Shown: positions 10,401-21,680, numbered from the stretch's first letter. The stretch: 47,692 nt of DNA from Pelagophyceae sp. CCMP2097 (GCA_026770575.1 MU657194.1:226051-273742); one strand, 5' to 3'. The notes: generated by a model not told the origin, from the sequence alone. Made by a program: numbers and translations.

Positions 10401-12319
10401 CCAAAGTAGTGAGGGTCGTGTTGTCTTGGACCGCTCGCATCAGGTCGGCTAATTCGGTGTCGTCCAAGTCTGATGAAGACAGATTCAGCTTCCGTAAAGC
10501 CGTCCTCGGGTGCGACAGATACGCTGCGAGCTGCACCACTGCGCGGTGGTCGACGTCGTTGCGCGAGAGGTCCAGAGCAGTGATTTGTTCAAAAGGCCGG
10601 CCCGCGTTCGTCGCTTGCTCGTCCCTCAAAATCAAAGCCTCGAGCAGCGGCTGGATCGTGGCGTCGGTCCAGCGGTTGCCCGCGCAGAGGAGAGAGCGCA
10701 CGGCGGGCAGTGCTGGGAGAGCGCATCGGGCAAACCGCGCGCCGATGTCGTCTCCGAGGCCTTTATGCGACAAGTCGAGCACCGTCGTGAGCGACCTTCG
10801 CAGTAAAATGGGCTCCGGCGCCAGTCGAGCTTCTTGCATCACCTCTAATAAATAAGCGTGCCGCGGCGACGCCATCGATTCGCAGAAGATGCCGCCATCC
10901 GACGCAGGGCCACTTTTCGGCGTCGAATCATCGTCACCGCGCGGCGCGGCGCCGGCGCGGCCGGCCGTGCGGAGGTGTCTGAGGTCTGCGACGTATCTTG
11001 ATTGCCGCGAGAGCTCGGAGAAGACGCTCTTGAAAGCGTCGTAGGCCTTTGGGCCGAAATATTTGTGCACGTCTTCCTTTGAAAGCGCCTTTAAAGCCTC
11101 GCGGTCCTGCGCCGCGTCGCCGTCGACGTCGTCGTCCGGCGCCGCCGAGACCAGCGTCAGCTCGTCGTCCGCGGGGACCTCCTCTTTGACTGGCGACGGC
11201 GCTTCGACTTCGAGGGCCGGCTCGACAGGAGCCGCGTCGACCGCCGGCGCGCCCATGAGCGATGCTAAAGAGTTATGCTTCGAGAGGCTCTGCGACGCGC
11301 CGAATTCGGCTTCCACCTACGCGAGCAAAAAGTGTCGGACCTCGGTCAAAATGTTGCAATCCCGAAAACGACGGCGACCACGGCTCCCGCGTGCCGCCGC
11401 CTCTTCGACGCTGCGGTGGCACGTGCGGCCCGAGCGAGAACGTGGCGAGGCAGGCGAGGCGCCCCTTGGTGACGCGCATGGGCAGCGCGTGCGGCACGGT
11501 GAGCAAGGACCTTCCTAACGAAGAGTCGTCGTCGCCGAGGCCGACGAGGACGCGTCTGTTGTGCCGGATGCGCTGCGCGTGCAGGTACGCGTGCGGCGAC
11601 CCGTGCGGACCGAGGCCTAAGCGCACCGTCGCGGACGCGCGCGACCGAGGAGGCATTGAGTGTAAAAAAGAAGCATGGACGCGCCAAAGGCGGATCCGTA
11701 GCCAGACGTCAGGCGGGACATGCGTTGGCGCGGCGCCTCGCCCCGCCGCAGCCGCGGCGCGAGCCTGCAAACGCGGCGGTCGCAGGCGGCGCGGCGGGTC
11801 CCAGGCGCTTCTGACGCACTCGCACTCGGACCAGGCGCCGGCCGTGTGTTCGTCGTCGTCCTTCGTGAAGACCGTATCGCCGTCGTCATCAAAGCTCGCG
11901 CGGCCGCCGAAGCTCGCGCGGCCGGCGCTCTGCAGGCTCGCGCGCACGCCCGTGAGGCTCGCGCCGGCGTTGCCGTGGCGGCGGCGGACGGGCGAGACGT
12001 ACGACGACTGGAAAAACGCCGCCGGGCTCTGCGACGCCGCGGCCAGCGGCCGGCCGCCGCGCGAGGCGCCGCGGTCCTCCTGTACCGATGCGTCCATCGA
12101 CGCGTCGGCCAGGGCCTTGCGCGCGTACGCCACGCCTGCGACGACCTCGCGTGTCGGGGCGCCGCTGAGTCCCTCTCGGCGATGGCCGCCAGCGGGGCGT
12201 AGCGACTCACCGCTGTTGAACCTGTTGCGGCTCGCTTCCAGCGACGGCTCCGCGGCGTCGTCTGCGGCGTCGTCTGCGGCGTCGTCGAGCGAATCATGCG
12301 AGCGACGCTCAGACGCCAT
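4486..12319 (-). CDS. Large LRR protein with repeated novel module
   Basis: Multi-exon gene read right to left. Supported blocks: 12319-12211, 12135 to about 11830, 11316-10031, 9932-9434, 9335-9196, 9051-8634, 8593-7425, 7348 to about 5700, about 5580-5460, about 5300-5075 and about 4940-4486 (stop TGA). Junctions from 11316 to 7348 are phase-checked; 11830-11317 and 5700-4486 are approximate. The N-terminal part is low-complexity. Ribonuclease-inhibitor-type LRRs follow (ITALDLSRNDVD, TTLDLSSNLIG, ALDLDNNPINTDG). Then comes a module seen about three times: ADH-W/R-F, an FPKVVD segment, an RLG segment, and a GxYxLDL core followed by an Arg and a Leu-rich helix. A weak IQ-like stretch lies near 6970. 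The module faintly resembles DUF4476; function unknown. LRRs suggest protein binding. Confidence 0.6.
9336..9375 (-). repeat. 20-bp tandem duplication of a 3' splice site
   Basis: 9336-9355 and 9356-9375 are identical. On the minus strand each copy ends CGCGGTAG, so the acceptor of the exon starting at 9335 is present twice, 20 nt apart. Using the outer one would add 20 nt and shift the frame. Confidence 0.9.
10219..10285 (-). repeat. 15-bp tandem repeat coding (ADAKP)n
   Basis: In-frame repeat in the LRR gene giving four to five ADAKP units between LRR blocks. Similar short in-frame repeats occur at about 8165-8215 (GIGGSP units) and 7070-7130 (AVDDS units) of the same gene. Confidence 0.85.
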
Positions 12320-12755
12320 CCCCCGCCACTCGTGGGCAGGCGACGCGACGGTCTGCGGGACTCCCGACGGTCGGATGGGGCCACCACCGAGTCCAAATGG
12401 TCCTTCCACTGGTCGGGTCCTCTCGAACGAGAGGCCGGGACAGCGGCCCTTTTCGCTAAAAGTCTTCTCACAAATTCATTGCGACTTTTTTTCCGAGCGG
12501 CGCTCCGCGCGGAGAGCGTCGCGCCGAGCCTCGGCGTCCACCGACGTCGAACCCGACGCACGATTCGACACGTCCAAAATAATTAAGGCACAGCGGCGCT
12601 CTCCCGCCCTGGGCCCGCCCCGGGCCGGCCTCCGACGCCCTCCGGGCGCGCGCGTCGTCGCGAGACGCTTTTGTTGGGCAGATTCTTTTCACGTTGGGTT
12701 CCTATCGCCAACCTCGCATCCTACGGCGATTCACAACCCTCCCCCCCCTCTCGTG
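12320..12755. promoter_or_regulatory. Divergent intergenic region
   Basis: A 436-bp gap between the start of the minus-strand LRR gene and the start of the nucleoplasmin-like gene. It must hold both promoters. No TATA box or other motif stands out. A C-rich run (12739-12750) lies just upstream of the plus-strand ATG pair. Confidence 0.4.
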
Positions 12756-13990
12756 ATGATGGCGACGCGCCCCCCTGTTACGCAGTTCTGGGGAGCCGAG
12801 CTCTCGGAGAAGTCGCCGCACGAGTACGAGCCGGATCCGGATGGCGACCTTTCGCTCCAGCTGACTGCCGTCACTTTCGCCTCGGCCGAAGGTAAGACAA
12901 TCGGCCCCGCACCGCGTGTGCAATGCATTTTTGCGGCGGCGCACCGCTCCAAACGCCCCGGACCGCGCCAAAGGGCCTAAGAAACGGGGATGATGCCCCT
13001 CTTTATTTTTTAGACTTCCCGCGCCCCGCGCACCGCTCGTCTGCGCAGGCCTCAAGAAGGGCGATACGTACTTCGTGACGTGCTCGGCCGACGACGGCCC
13101 GGCGTACACGCTCTGCGTGCTGCGCGCGGGCGTCTGCGACCAGGTCCAGGTGGACATCCTCCTGGGCTGCGGCAACGAAAAGGTCACGTTCGCCGTCTCC
13201 GGCGGCGCGGCCAAGATCCACATCACGGGCTACGAGGTCCTGGAGGACATGGGTGGCGACGAGATGTTCGACGGCGACGACGAGGAGGGCGACGACGAGG
13301 AGGAAGACGACGAGGAGGACGACGACGAGGAGGGCGACGACGACGCGGACGAGGGCCAGCTCGTCAACGTGCGTTGCCGCCTTGGACACACACGCCCCTC
13401 CCGACGAGCCGTGCGTTCGCTGATTCCAACGCGACAGGTGCCCGACGAGGACGACGGGTCGGACGACGATGACGACGACGACGACGCGGTGCGTGTTTGC
13501 AGACTTTGCGAGAGACCGAATCGGCGGGCCTCGACGGCCAGGATGTAGGGCGCGGGCGACGCACCGACGGGCGCGCTCGGCTACTTCGACTTTGACGACG
13601 GCGAGGATGACGACGACGACGACGACGACATGGACGACGATGAGGAGGAGGTCGCCCCGCCGCCGCAGAAGAAGGTCAAGTCGGCGACGCCGACGCCGAC
13701 CAAGGCGGCCCCGCCCTCAAAGGCGCCGTCATCCGCGGGTGCGTCCTTTGAGCGCCGAGGCGCCCGTCTCCTCACCGCTTCACGCCTGCGTCTCCTCACC
13801 CCGAAGCGCAGGCAAGACGCCCGGCCCCAAGGCACAGAAGCCGCCGACCTCGGCGGGCTCGCAGGGCTCGATGGGCTCTCAGGGCAGCAAGAGCTCGGGC
13901 AAGGGCGGCGGCAAGGGCGGCAAGGGCGGCAAGGGCGGCAAGGGCGGCGGCGGCAAGGGCGGCGGCAAGGGCGGCAAGGGGCGCAAGTAA
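12756..13990 (+). CDS. Nucleoplasmin-like (NPL) histone chaperone
   Basis: Model: exons 12756-12891, 13049-13368, 13438-13488, 13549-13738, 13812-13990; 291 residues, all phase-consistent. The start is a double ATG (12756, 12759). The N-terminal ~110 residues have the nucleoplasmin-like core: FWGAELSE at the start, an LSLQLTAVTF strand, and EKVTFAVSGGAAKIHITGYE near the end. Three acidic Asp/Glu tracts follow, encoded by separate exons, then a Pro/Lys linker and a tail of Gly-Lys repeats. In this family (nucleoplasmin, NPL-FKBPs, plant HD-tuins) the core forms pentamers and acidic tracts bind histones; nuclear histone or ribosome-assembly chaperoning is inferred. No FKBP domain is present. 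The Gly/Lys tail may bind nucleic acid. Confidence 0.8.
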
Positions 13991-14462
13991 GCCGCGCATA
14001 GACCGTTTTGGCCGCCGCAGGCCCGCGCGCCGGCGCCGGGCCAGCGCCCGATTCCAGCCCCCACTGCGGCCACGCACCGCACACTCGGGGCCCAAGGCGC
14101 CTCCCCTCGCAGTCACTTAACTCACGGACCGCGCAGCCGATGGCGTTCACCACCGATGCAAGCAAGGAGCCACCGCGTCGTGCCCGAGTTTCGGACTAAG
14201 TCTTGGTTTCGGGGAACCTTCCGGCCGAGGTTCCAGCACTGATGTTTCGGGGTCACCCTCTCTCTCCATAGAGCCCGTCGAGCGTCTGAGATCTCCAGGA
14301 AGAGCTCACGCCCGGCCCCGGGCGTGGCGGTCAGGTCCCTTCTCGCGGCGGTGCCCCGAGCGCGATGCAGGGCTCCGTCGAGAGCGCGCGCCGGCGTCTG
14401 GCGCAGTCTGGGCGCGTCGCCAAGGCCTCGAAGCGTCGAGCGCAGGCGCGGCGGCGGTGGAG
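13991..14462 (+). other. Intergenic between two plus-strand genes
   Basis: No gene assigned. An upstream ATG at 14365 opens a frame different from that of the next gene, so it may be a leader ORF or chance. The in-frame sequence upstream of 14463 stays open but has no ATG that I could find. Confidence 0.35.
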
Positions 14463-15772
14463 ATGCACGCGGCGGCGTGCGCCGTCGCTGAAGACGAGTC
14501 TGACCCGCGCGCGGCGTCGCTGGACGAAGCGCACCGCACTGTGCAGGGCCAGCTTTTAAGGCTGAAACCTTGGACGTACGCCGCCATCGCCGCGCTCTTG
14601 GCCGTCACGATTTCCATCGGCGCCTGGCACTACCAACTCATGCTCGTCGTCGTCCTCCTCCTCGTCCCCACGCTCGGCCCGTGAGAGGGCGTCCCGGAAT
14701 GGATCATTTTCCGCGCGCGCGACACCGACCGCAGGCTCATCCGATGGTGGACGCTCCATCCGGAGCAGTGCCCGTGAGTGGCCCCGATCCGTCGAGCGCG
14801 GGAACCGAGTGCTGGCGCGCTAGGCTGGACCACATCCTGGCGTCGTACGCGCACGGCCTCTTCCTGCTCTCCCTCGCTTCCATGGGCACGGGCATCATCT
14901 TCGCGCAGTTCACAGTCGTGGTCTTCGGCCCGCTGCTGAGCCTGCTGTTCACGCGCCAGCTCTGGGTCTTGGGCGTCTCGGCGCACTTTACGCTGTTTTG
15001 GGCCGTGTTTTGCTTCGTCGAGGAGCTGTGGTCCGTCTCGACGCTGCGGCAGGCCGTGCAGCGGCGGGCGCACCGCAGCACCAACGGCGCGCAGGCGCAC
15101 TCTTTATACGCGTCGGCTTCCGCCATGGGCTATGCGACGGCGCAGTGCGTCCTGCTCTCGTGCATCGTCACGGCTTTCATGGAGGGCCACACGCGCTTTG
15201 AGCTCAAGGAGGAGCACGCGCACGGCGGCGAGATCACCGTCAACGAAACGGTCTGGCTCTTCGCCCTCGCAGTCGTCTTTGCGTGGTTCTGGCTCCCGCT
15301 CAGGCTCGTCGCGTCGCACCTCCACTGCCTCGTCCTCGCCCAAAACGCCGACAAGCCCCTCGCTGAGGGCCGCGCCAGCGACGACGGCGGCGACGGCTGC
15401 ATCGAGAGCGTCTGCCCGCTGCCCGGCGACGTCTCGGCGGCGGGCAGCATGATCTGCGTCCGCCGCCTCGGCCACCTCTGGACTGTCATCAAGTGGCCCT
15501 GGGCGCTGCGCACGGCGCACATGACGCAGTTCGTCGTCTGGTTCTACGTCCTCGTCCCAGCCCTCGGGAAGACAGGCCTTATCCTCTGGGTCTTCTGCAC
15601 CTTTTTTACCTGGAGCCTCATCATGGTCGCGGCCCGCTGGAAGATCCGCCAGCTCGAGGCCCTGTTCAACCCGCAGGGCTCCGCTGGGGCCGCGAACCTG
15701 CGAGCGCTGTACGGCTTCTCCCTCCTCGCGAACGAGGAGGACGACGCCACGGTCGACGCCACGGTCGTCTGA
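14463..15772 (+). CDS. Polytopic membrane protein, PrsW-like
   Basis: Model: exons 14463-14680, 14735-14773, 14824-15772; 401 residues, phase-consistent. There are about eight hydrophobic segments, starting with TYAAIAALLAVTISIGAW and ending before a 30-residue acidic tail. The layout recalls PrsW-family intramembrane proteases. A WWTLHPEQCP segment precedes a membrane helix, a helix carries FCFVEELWSV (the EE motif), and the next helix has the GYATAQ region where PrsW has G-F-A-x-x-E. The Glu of that second motif appears to be Gln here, so catalysis may be lost. The assignment rests on motif order only; an unrelated multi-TM family is possible. A start upstream of 14463 cannot be excluded. 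Confidence 0.45.
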
Positions 15773-16185
15773 CCGGATTCCGGAACAGACGCCCGAACGC
15801 CCGCCGTCGCGGTGGCGACCTTTTTTGCATCTTAATATTTCAAGTTCATGTTCAAGGGCTCCATCATCCACGTGCCACGGTGCACCCACGGCCCTACCAC
15901 AAATCCGTGCCACGGTACACACATGGTCCCAGGGGGACTACCACACAAATCATGTTCCAACAATTGGGGGGAGGGCGGGCCTCCGAGAGGTTGCCGATTC
16001 CTTTGGATTGGCTGGATCGGTGGGGAAACGTGGCAAGCCGCTGAAGTATGACTCGGAGACGTCGGGGTCAATACCCAAAAGGTCTCACCCCGAAACTATT
16101 TTTGCGGCACTTCAGATCCGGCAACGGCCGAATTCTTATAAACTGTGTCGAGAGAAGAATTATATATCAGAGCTCGCGGGCGCCG
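15773..16185. other. Intergenic, promoter of the HSF-like gene
   Basis: No gene seen. Near-duplicate words built around GTGCCACGGT occur at about 15870-15935. A TTATATATC stretch at 16160-16168 lies 18-26 bp upstream of the HSF ATG and could be part of a core promoter or 5' UTR. Confidence 0.4.
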
Positions 16186-18347
16186 ATGGAATCGTTGATG
16201 ACCATGTGCGATTCGACGGCGCGCGACCCGGTCTGCCTCGGCCCGCTGATGCCGGTCCCGTTCTCGGCCAACGACCGCGACGAGACGTCGAGCGAGAAGC
16301 GCAAGCGCGCCTACAAACCGCGGCGACAGAAAACGATCCCCTTCCTGGCCAAGCTCGTGCAGCTCCTCGAGGTGCGTCGGCCCTCCACCGCGACGAAAGC
16401 ATCCCGGTGCCCACCATTTCCCGTAGGACGAGCCGGAGCTGATCAAGTGGGAAGAGGGTGCGCCGCGAACACTTTTATGTTGTTGTCAAATATTTTGCAC
16501 ACCATTTTTCTCCAGGCAAGATCGTCATCCCGTCGCCCAAGTCGCTCGAGGTGAGTGGCCCCGCCATCCCGCGGGCGCGATTCGCCGGCTGAGCACGTGC
16601 GTTGTAGAAAAAGCTATCGACGTACTTTCGTCACGAGCATTACTCTTCGTTCCAGCGCCAGCTCAACAACGTGGGTACCGCGCCTCTTTCCCCCACATGG
16701 GTTCACACATGGGTCGCATCGCCCCGCGGGTTGACGTTGTTCCCTCTGTCGGATCGTTGGGATTTGGGCTTGATTTGGGCCGCGGGACGGGGCCTCGCGT
16801 CATGGCCAAGGCCAATTTGGGTCGGAAAGTCGGAAATTTCGACGACGTGCCATTCCCTCGGGCACTGTTGGTGACGATGCACGACGCACGTGACTGGTGC
16901 TAACACAGTTTGGATTCAACAAGCAGCGCAAGTCTTCGTCGCCGATGAACACGGTCTACGTCAAGGTCAAGGGCGACGAGATGAACGAACGACGCAGCGT
17001 CCTCCCCGAGACTCTTTTGTGAGAGGGCATCTTCGTTGCATCGCCGGAGGCTTCGCCTCGTCTGGGCATCTTCTTTGCTTCGTCGGCGTCTTGACGCCTT
17101 GACGCGCGTCTCCGAAACAGGACCCCGCGGACCTGCTCTCGCTGCGACCGGTCCTCGAGCGCTCGACGCTCGTACGCGAAGGAAAGAACCGCTACGACGA
17201 CGACGACGACGAAGACGCGTACGACGAGGCGCGCGACGTCGACGACGACGACGACGACGACCAGCATGCGGACAAGCACCGCCGCCGCCTCTCGAGCACC
17301 AAACACCCGAACCGCTTCGTCCACGTCATGCGCCGCACGAGCGCGAGCCCGCATCACCCGCACCACTCGAGCGCGAGCCCGTACCAGCAGCGCGGCCACC
17401 AGAACGAGGACTCCTTTGTCGCCATCCCGCAGAACGCGGCCAAAAAGTGCGTCTGCGAAAAGCTTCCGTCTGCGGGCGTAGCGTGCCCCGCTGGGAAGTT
17501 GGGTCGCTGACATCCGAGGCGACGAAGTGGCTCGAAGACTCGACGGCAGGCTCGCGCCGGATGCGACGAACGGCTCGCTCCTCGAGGCGCAAATCGTCCG
17601 CCTCGCCGTCAAAAACGGCCACAACGGCATCCACAACGGCAACGGCATCGGCCACTGTTCGCCGGCGATCAAGCCGCGCGTCGAAGCCATCGACGTGAGG
17701 AGTTGTCGGCTTTCGTCAGGGCGAGCCGCAAACGTCGCTCCTAGGCGACATGGCTCCCAATCTCGCCGCGCCGCCTCGGCCACGAGTCGCCGCTCTCGTG
17801 CCTCGCCGAACGCGTCCGACACCGCGCAGCGTCCCCCCTTTGTGATGCTGTGATTTTTGATGGTGCGTGCGACGAACTTGTGTCCCCGCAGTCGTCCATG
17901 GCCCCGCGGCTCGAGATCATGGACCTGAAGTCGTCCAAGCCGCTCAAGGCGCAGCCGCCCGAGCCCATGGACGAAGATTTGGACGGCGAGGTCGACAGCG
18001 AAGTCGGGGGCGTGAGCGCGTCAGACTGGCGCGGCATCGCTCACGTCTTCCATTCAGCGTCCGCGACTCTCCTTTTGCGCCACGCATCTTTACGCGCCGT
18101 CGACGCAGGTGCTCTCGCCGGTCAAGGACGAGCCGCAGTCGAACCACTTCATGGCGGCCTTCGAGCAATCAAATCAACAGCTTTGGCGGCGTCCTTTCCG
18201 CCGTGCCGGCGATCCGTCGAGCTTTGGCTTTCCGACGCCGAGATTTTATCAAAAAGTAGGGAGGACGCCTTCGCCGAGGCGTTCAACGCGGGGGCGACGA
18301 CGGAGACGATTGCGCCGCACAAGCCTCAACTCACGGCGACGCTCTAG
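16186..18347 (+). CDS. Heat-shock-factor-type transcription factor
   Basis: Proposed exons: 16186-16371, 16427-16457, 16516-16550, 16608-16670, 16909-16998, 17121-17446, 17499-17694, 17892-18011, 18109-18215, 18260-18347; 413 residues. The first four junctions are secure. The donor at 16999 and the acceptor at 17498 are weak choices, made to keep phase. The HSF DNA-binding domain covers residues ~55-135, split over five exons: PFLAKLVQLLEDEPELIKW, then KKLSTYFRHEHYSSFQRQLN and NFGFNKQRK, the winged-helix recognition region. It should bind nGAAn arrays in the nucleus. Downstream are Asp/Arg/His-rich low-complexity stretches. I see no clear leucine-zipper HR-A/B region, so trimerisation is uncertain. 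Stramenopiles carry expanded HSF families, and this would be one member. Confidence 0.75.
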
Positions 18348-18783
18348 AGCCCTCTGCTCGACTCGCGCGCGCACCTGTGTGCACCTGTGCAAGCTTCACG
18401 ACCGCGCCGCTGGCGACGCATCCCGAAGAAGACTCCTACCTCCCACCCTTAACTGTATGACGCCGGCGGCGAAACTCACACCACCCACGCACCGCGACAC
18501 AAGTCGATCGACTTGTATCCACCCTCCCCACCCCAAACCTCGTGTATGTACTAATTCGAACACCGAATTCAGTCACCCGATTGACCTGGCGGCAGCGCAC
18601 GCGGCGGTCTTCCTCGATCGATGCGACGCCCGAGCAGAGACGACCGCGAAATCGATCGCGATCGAAGCACAATCGCTTCGGCGATTTTTTGAGTCGCGTT
18701 GCCATCACTCGAGCCCGTCCCCGTCTGACGCACGCTCGAGCTTTCTCAAGGACCGCCGTTCCTTTTGGCTTGCGAGAGCGACG
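18348..18783 (+). other. Intergenic upstream of prenyltransferase
   Basis: No gene assigned. Three ATCGATCG-like words cluster between 18505 and 18665 (for example TCGATCGA near 18505 and 18616). They could be regulatory or chance. Confidence 0.35.
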
Positions 18784-20202
18784 ATGTGGGTCTGGGTGCT
18801 GCTTGGCGTGTTCCAGGCTTGCACCGGGTTCGCCGTCGCTCCGAAGCGTTTTCGAGCCACACTGCGCAGCGACGCGGCGAGCGTGCGCGTGCCGCCGGCC
18901 GCGTCCGCCGCCGCGCCGTCGGATACGCTGGGGGACCAGGTGCTGACGCTCTGGCGGTGCGTCCCCTTTCGGCGTGGATTTTTCAAACGCCCGCACGCCG
19001 GTCTCGCGGGCCTCGCGAGGCGCGGCGGCGCCGCCGCCGTGTCCCCGAGGCGCGCCTCTTGGTGCGCGACGCGGGCCCTTTCGCAGGTTCACGCGGCCGC
19101 ACACGTTCATCGGGACGGCGCTGTGCGTGCCCGCGCTGCACCTGCTGGCGGCGGACTCGCTCGGCGCCGTGCTGACGCAGCAGTGGGCCCGGTCCGTCGC
19201 CGTGGCTTTGATCCCCGCGTTGTTTATGAACGTGTTCATTACCGGCCTGAACCAGCTCTTCGACGTCGAGATCGACCGAATCAACAAGCCAGAGCTGCCC
19301 GTCGCCAGTGGCAAACTATCGTGCGTGGCCCCTTTGCTGCCCCGCCCTCCATTGGTGTTCACTGCCTCGCGACGACGGACCGCGGTCACCAGGTGGGCCG
19401 GCGGCGCGACCGCCTGCGCTGTAAGTGGCCGGGCCGTGCTTCGAAGCCTTTGGTGGGCCGCTTACGCCCTGGGTAGGTGAGCCTGGCCCTCGGCCTCACG
19501 TTGGGCGAGTTCTTACCGGGCACGTCGGACGCTTTGAAGGTGGCTTTATACGGGTCGGCGGCTCTGGGCGCGGCGTACTCTGTGCCGCCCTTGCGGCTGA
19601 AGCGGTCGCCTCTCTTGGCGGCCGTCTGCATCGTCGCCGTGCGAGGCACCCTCGTCAACGCCTGCTTCTACCGCCACGCGGTCGCGTCGGCGTTCGCGAC
19701 GGGCGCCCGAAGTTACGCCGAGGCCCGGCTGAACTGGGTCGTCGCCTTCTTTGGCGCATTTGGTGCGGTGGGCCTTTGTGGTTGACTCTCCTGCATACCG
19801 CGCAATGCACACTCGCAATGCGCTCGACGGCGGCGCCGCGTAGGCATCGCCATCGCGCTGATGAAGGACGTGCCCGACGTTGAGGGCGACGCGCGCAACG
19901 AGATTAAGACGCTGTCGACGGCGCTCGGCCAGCAAAAGGTTTTCGACGTCGCCGCCGCGCTCGTGACCACCGTCCTCGCCGTCGCCTCGGCGGCGTTCTT
20001 CGGCGGCGCTTTTGTCGCCGACCAGCGACGACGGGCCGTGTGCCGCGGGGCGGTGGCGCTCGCGCTCGGCGCGCTCGTAAGAGACTCGAGGACGTCGACG
20101 TCGCAAGTCGACGCCACGTCGCAGCCCGAGGTCAAGGCGGCGTACATGCGCCTCTGGCGCATCTTCTACTCGTGCTACGTCCTCCTGCCCTTTGCGCGCT
20201 AG
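18784..20202 (+). CDS. Homogentisate prenyltransferase (plastid, UbiA family)
   Basis: Model: exons 18784-18956, 19087-19320, 19393-19420, 19477-19780, 19844-20202; 365 residues, phases agree. It condenses homogentisate with a prenyl diphosphate, the committed step to tocopherols (phytyl, VTE2-type) or plastoquinone (solanesyl, HST-type); the sequence does not tell me which. Evidence: RFTRPHTFIGTAL at the start of the membrane domain, the first Asp motif NQLFDVEIDRINKPELP, the second motif KDVPDVEGDARNEIKT, and multiple TM segments ending in a WRIFYSCYVLLPF helix. The N terminus is a hydrophobic signal followed by TGFAVAPKR, a variant of the ASAFAP cleavage motif of secondary plastids. The exon-4 donor at 19781 (GTTGAC) is the least certain junction. 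Confidence 0.9.
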
Positions 20203-20429
20203 GCAACGCGGCGACGTGGACCGCGAAAGTTTTGCGAAAATTTTGGCCGACGCCGCACTCGCACCCGGAGAGCCGGGCGCTCTGTGGCGAGGCGGCCGGG
20301 GCGGCTGCGGCGCAGCCAGCTCCCTCATAAGGAACGGCCGAGAGGCCCTTCCTCTTGTCTCGGCTGCGAAGAGCCGGATCCTCGATCGCCAATTTACTTG
20401 TAAACAGATTCTCACGAGCCGGCGGCATC

Positions 20430-21232
20430 ATGGCGTCGACGCTGGACGTCCCGGCCCTGGCCAAGGGCTTCAACCTCGTCGTCCTCGCGCTCTGCGTCGT
20501 CTGTTCCGTCGCCTTTGTGATTGGGTACCACTCTTACTTTGCAAGACACAGCAGCCGCGTCTCTTTTTGCACGGAACTGTGGCGCGCGCCTCTGCGGCCG
20601 CACGGCGCCGGGAAGGATGGCCCCTTTGCGTGATCCGATGCTCGTCGACGTAGTCGGTGCTCATCGGCGTGGAAGTCTCGGTCCTGGCGGCATTCCAGCT
20701 GGCCATCGAGCTCGGCCAACCCGTCTCCTTCCTGGACATGCAACGACCGGCGCCCGCGCGGACCATGCATGCACGCGCCATGGGAGCGCCGGGACGTCTC
20801 CCGCTAGGCTGCGCGCGTCGCTGCCGGGCGTCTTGGGCCTCAACGGCCAGCTCGTCACGTCCATCGTCCTCGTCCTCTTCCTCTTCGGCATGGGCACCTT
20901 TGGCATCGTGCGCTCGAGCCTTTGAGAATTAAAGGGCCTGACACTCTACTCTATGCATCGTAGGCCATGGCCTGCATCGTCGTCGTCCTCCTCGCCTGCA
21001 ACGCATACGCGCGCCGCGGCGCCGACGTGGGCCCTCGTGGGCCCTCGGAGTCCGCGGCGCACCCGAAATGTAGGTCATTACGGCCTACGGCGACCCCGCC
21101 GGGCGGCGCACCGTCGGCGGTGACTCTTCGGCGGAAGATTCGCAGGACGCGTTTAGCCAGCCCTCGTACGCACCCAACAACCCCCACGCCGACCCTTACG
21201 GCAAGGGCATCCCGAGCACCGCCGACTTATGA
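20430..21232 (+). CDS. Small four-TM protein of unknown function
   Basis: Proposed exons: 20430-20516, 20654-20739, 20808-20907, 20964-21026, 21074-21232; 164 residues. I do not recognise the family. Four hydrophobic segments each fall in their own exon: NLVVLALCVVCSVAF, VLIGVEVSVLAAFQLAIELG, QLVTSIVLVLFLFGMGTFGI and ACIVVVLLACNAYAR. A polar, Asp/Ser/Pro-rich tail ends in PYGKGIPSTADL. To keep frame the second intron would start with GC (20740) rather than GT, a less common but accepted class. If wrong, exon 2 ends elsewhere. A tetraspan protein of the endomembrane system is a fair guess. Confidence 0.55.
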
Positions 21233-21429
21233 CGCGGCATCGTAACTCGTTTCTATTTAAACCTCCCTCCCGCGGGCGTCGAGCCTCGGAGATGTCACAA
21301 GACGTAGTTACTAGTCGCTCGAAAGGAAAGGGGCACAGATCACAACAACAGACAGGTGGGTACACAATGCGGGCGCGGCCGGGAGTGGTCGTACGCCTCG
21401 GCGGGGGCGCCGTCGCGCGGCCGGGCGTT

Positions 21430-21680
21430 CTACGCCTCGGCGGCGGTTTCATCGTAGGCGGCGGTTCCGTCGTAGGCCTCCTCGGCGCTCTCGTCGTAGA
21501 CGGCGGGGCTTCCGTCGTACGCCTCGGCGGCGGTTCCGTCGTAGGGCTCTGCGTTTTCGCCGTAGGGCTCGGCGGCGAGTTCGTAGTGTTCGGCGTTTTC
21601 GTCGTAGGGCTCGTCGTAGTCTCCGTATTCGGCGTTTTCGTCATACTCCTTGAGCGCCTCCGGCTCGTAGGGCTTTGCTC
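21430..21680 (-). repeat. In-frame Tyr/acidic repeat at C terminus
   Basis: The last ~80 codons of the giant gene are degenerate repeats of 7-9 residues of the form EPYDENAE / EAYDGTAA, carrying a Tyr in nearly every unit. The DNA repeats as TCGTAGGGCTC / TCGTACGCCTC words on the plus strand. Confidence 0.85.

Noticed and set aside
11262..12980. A 572-codon plus-strand frame
   Set aside because: Most of it lies antisense to the LRR gene and has biased composition. Only its last ~45 codons, from 12756, are real, as exon 1 of the nucleoplasmin-like gene.
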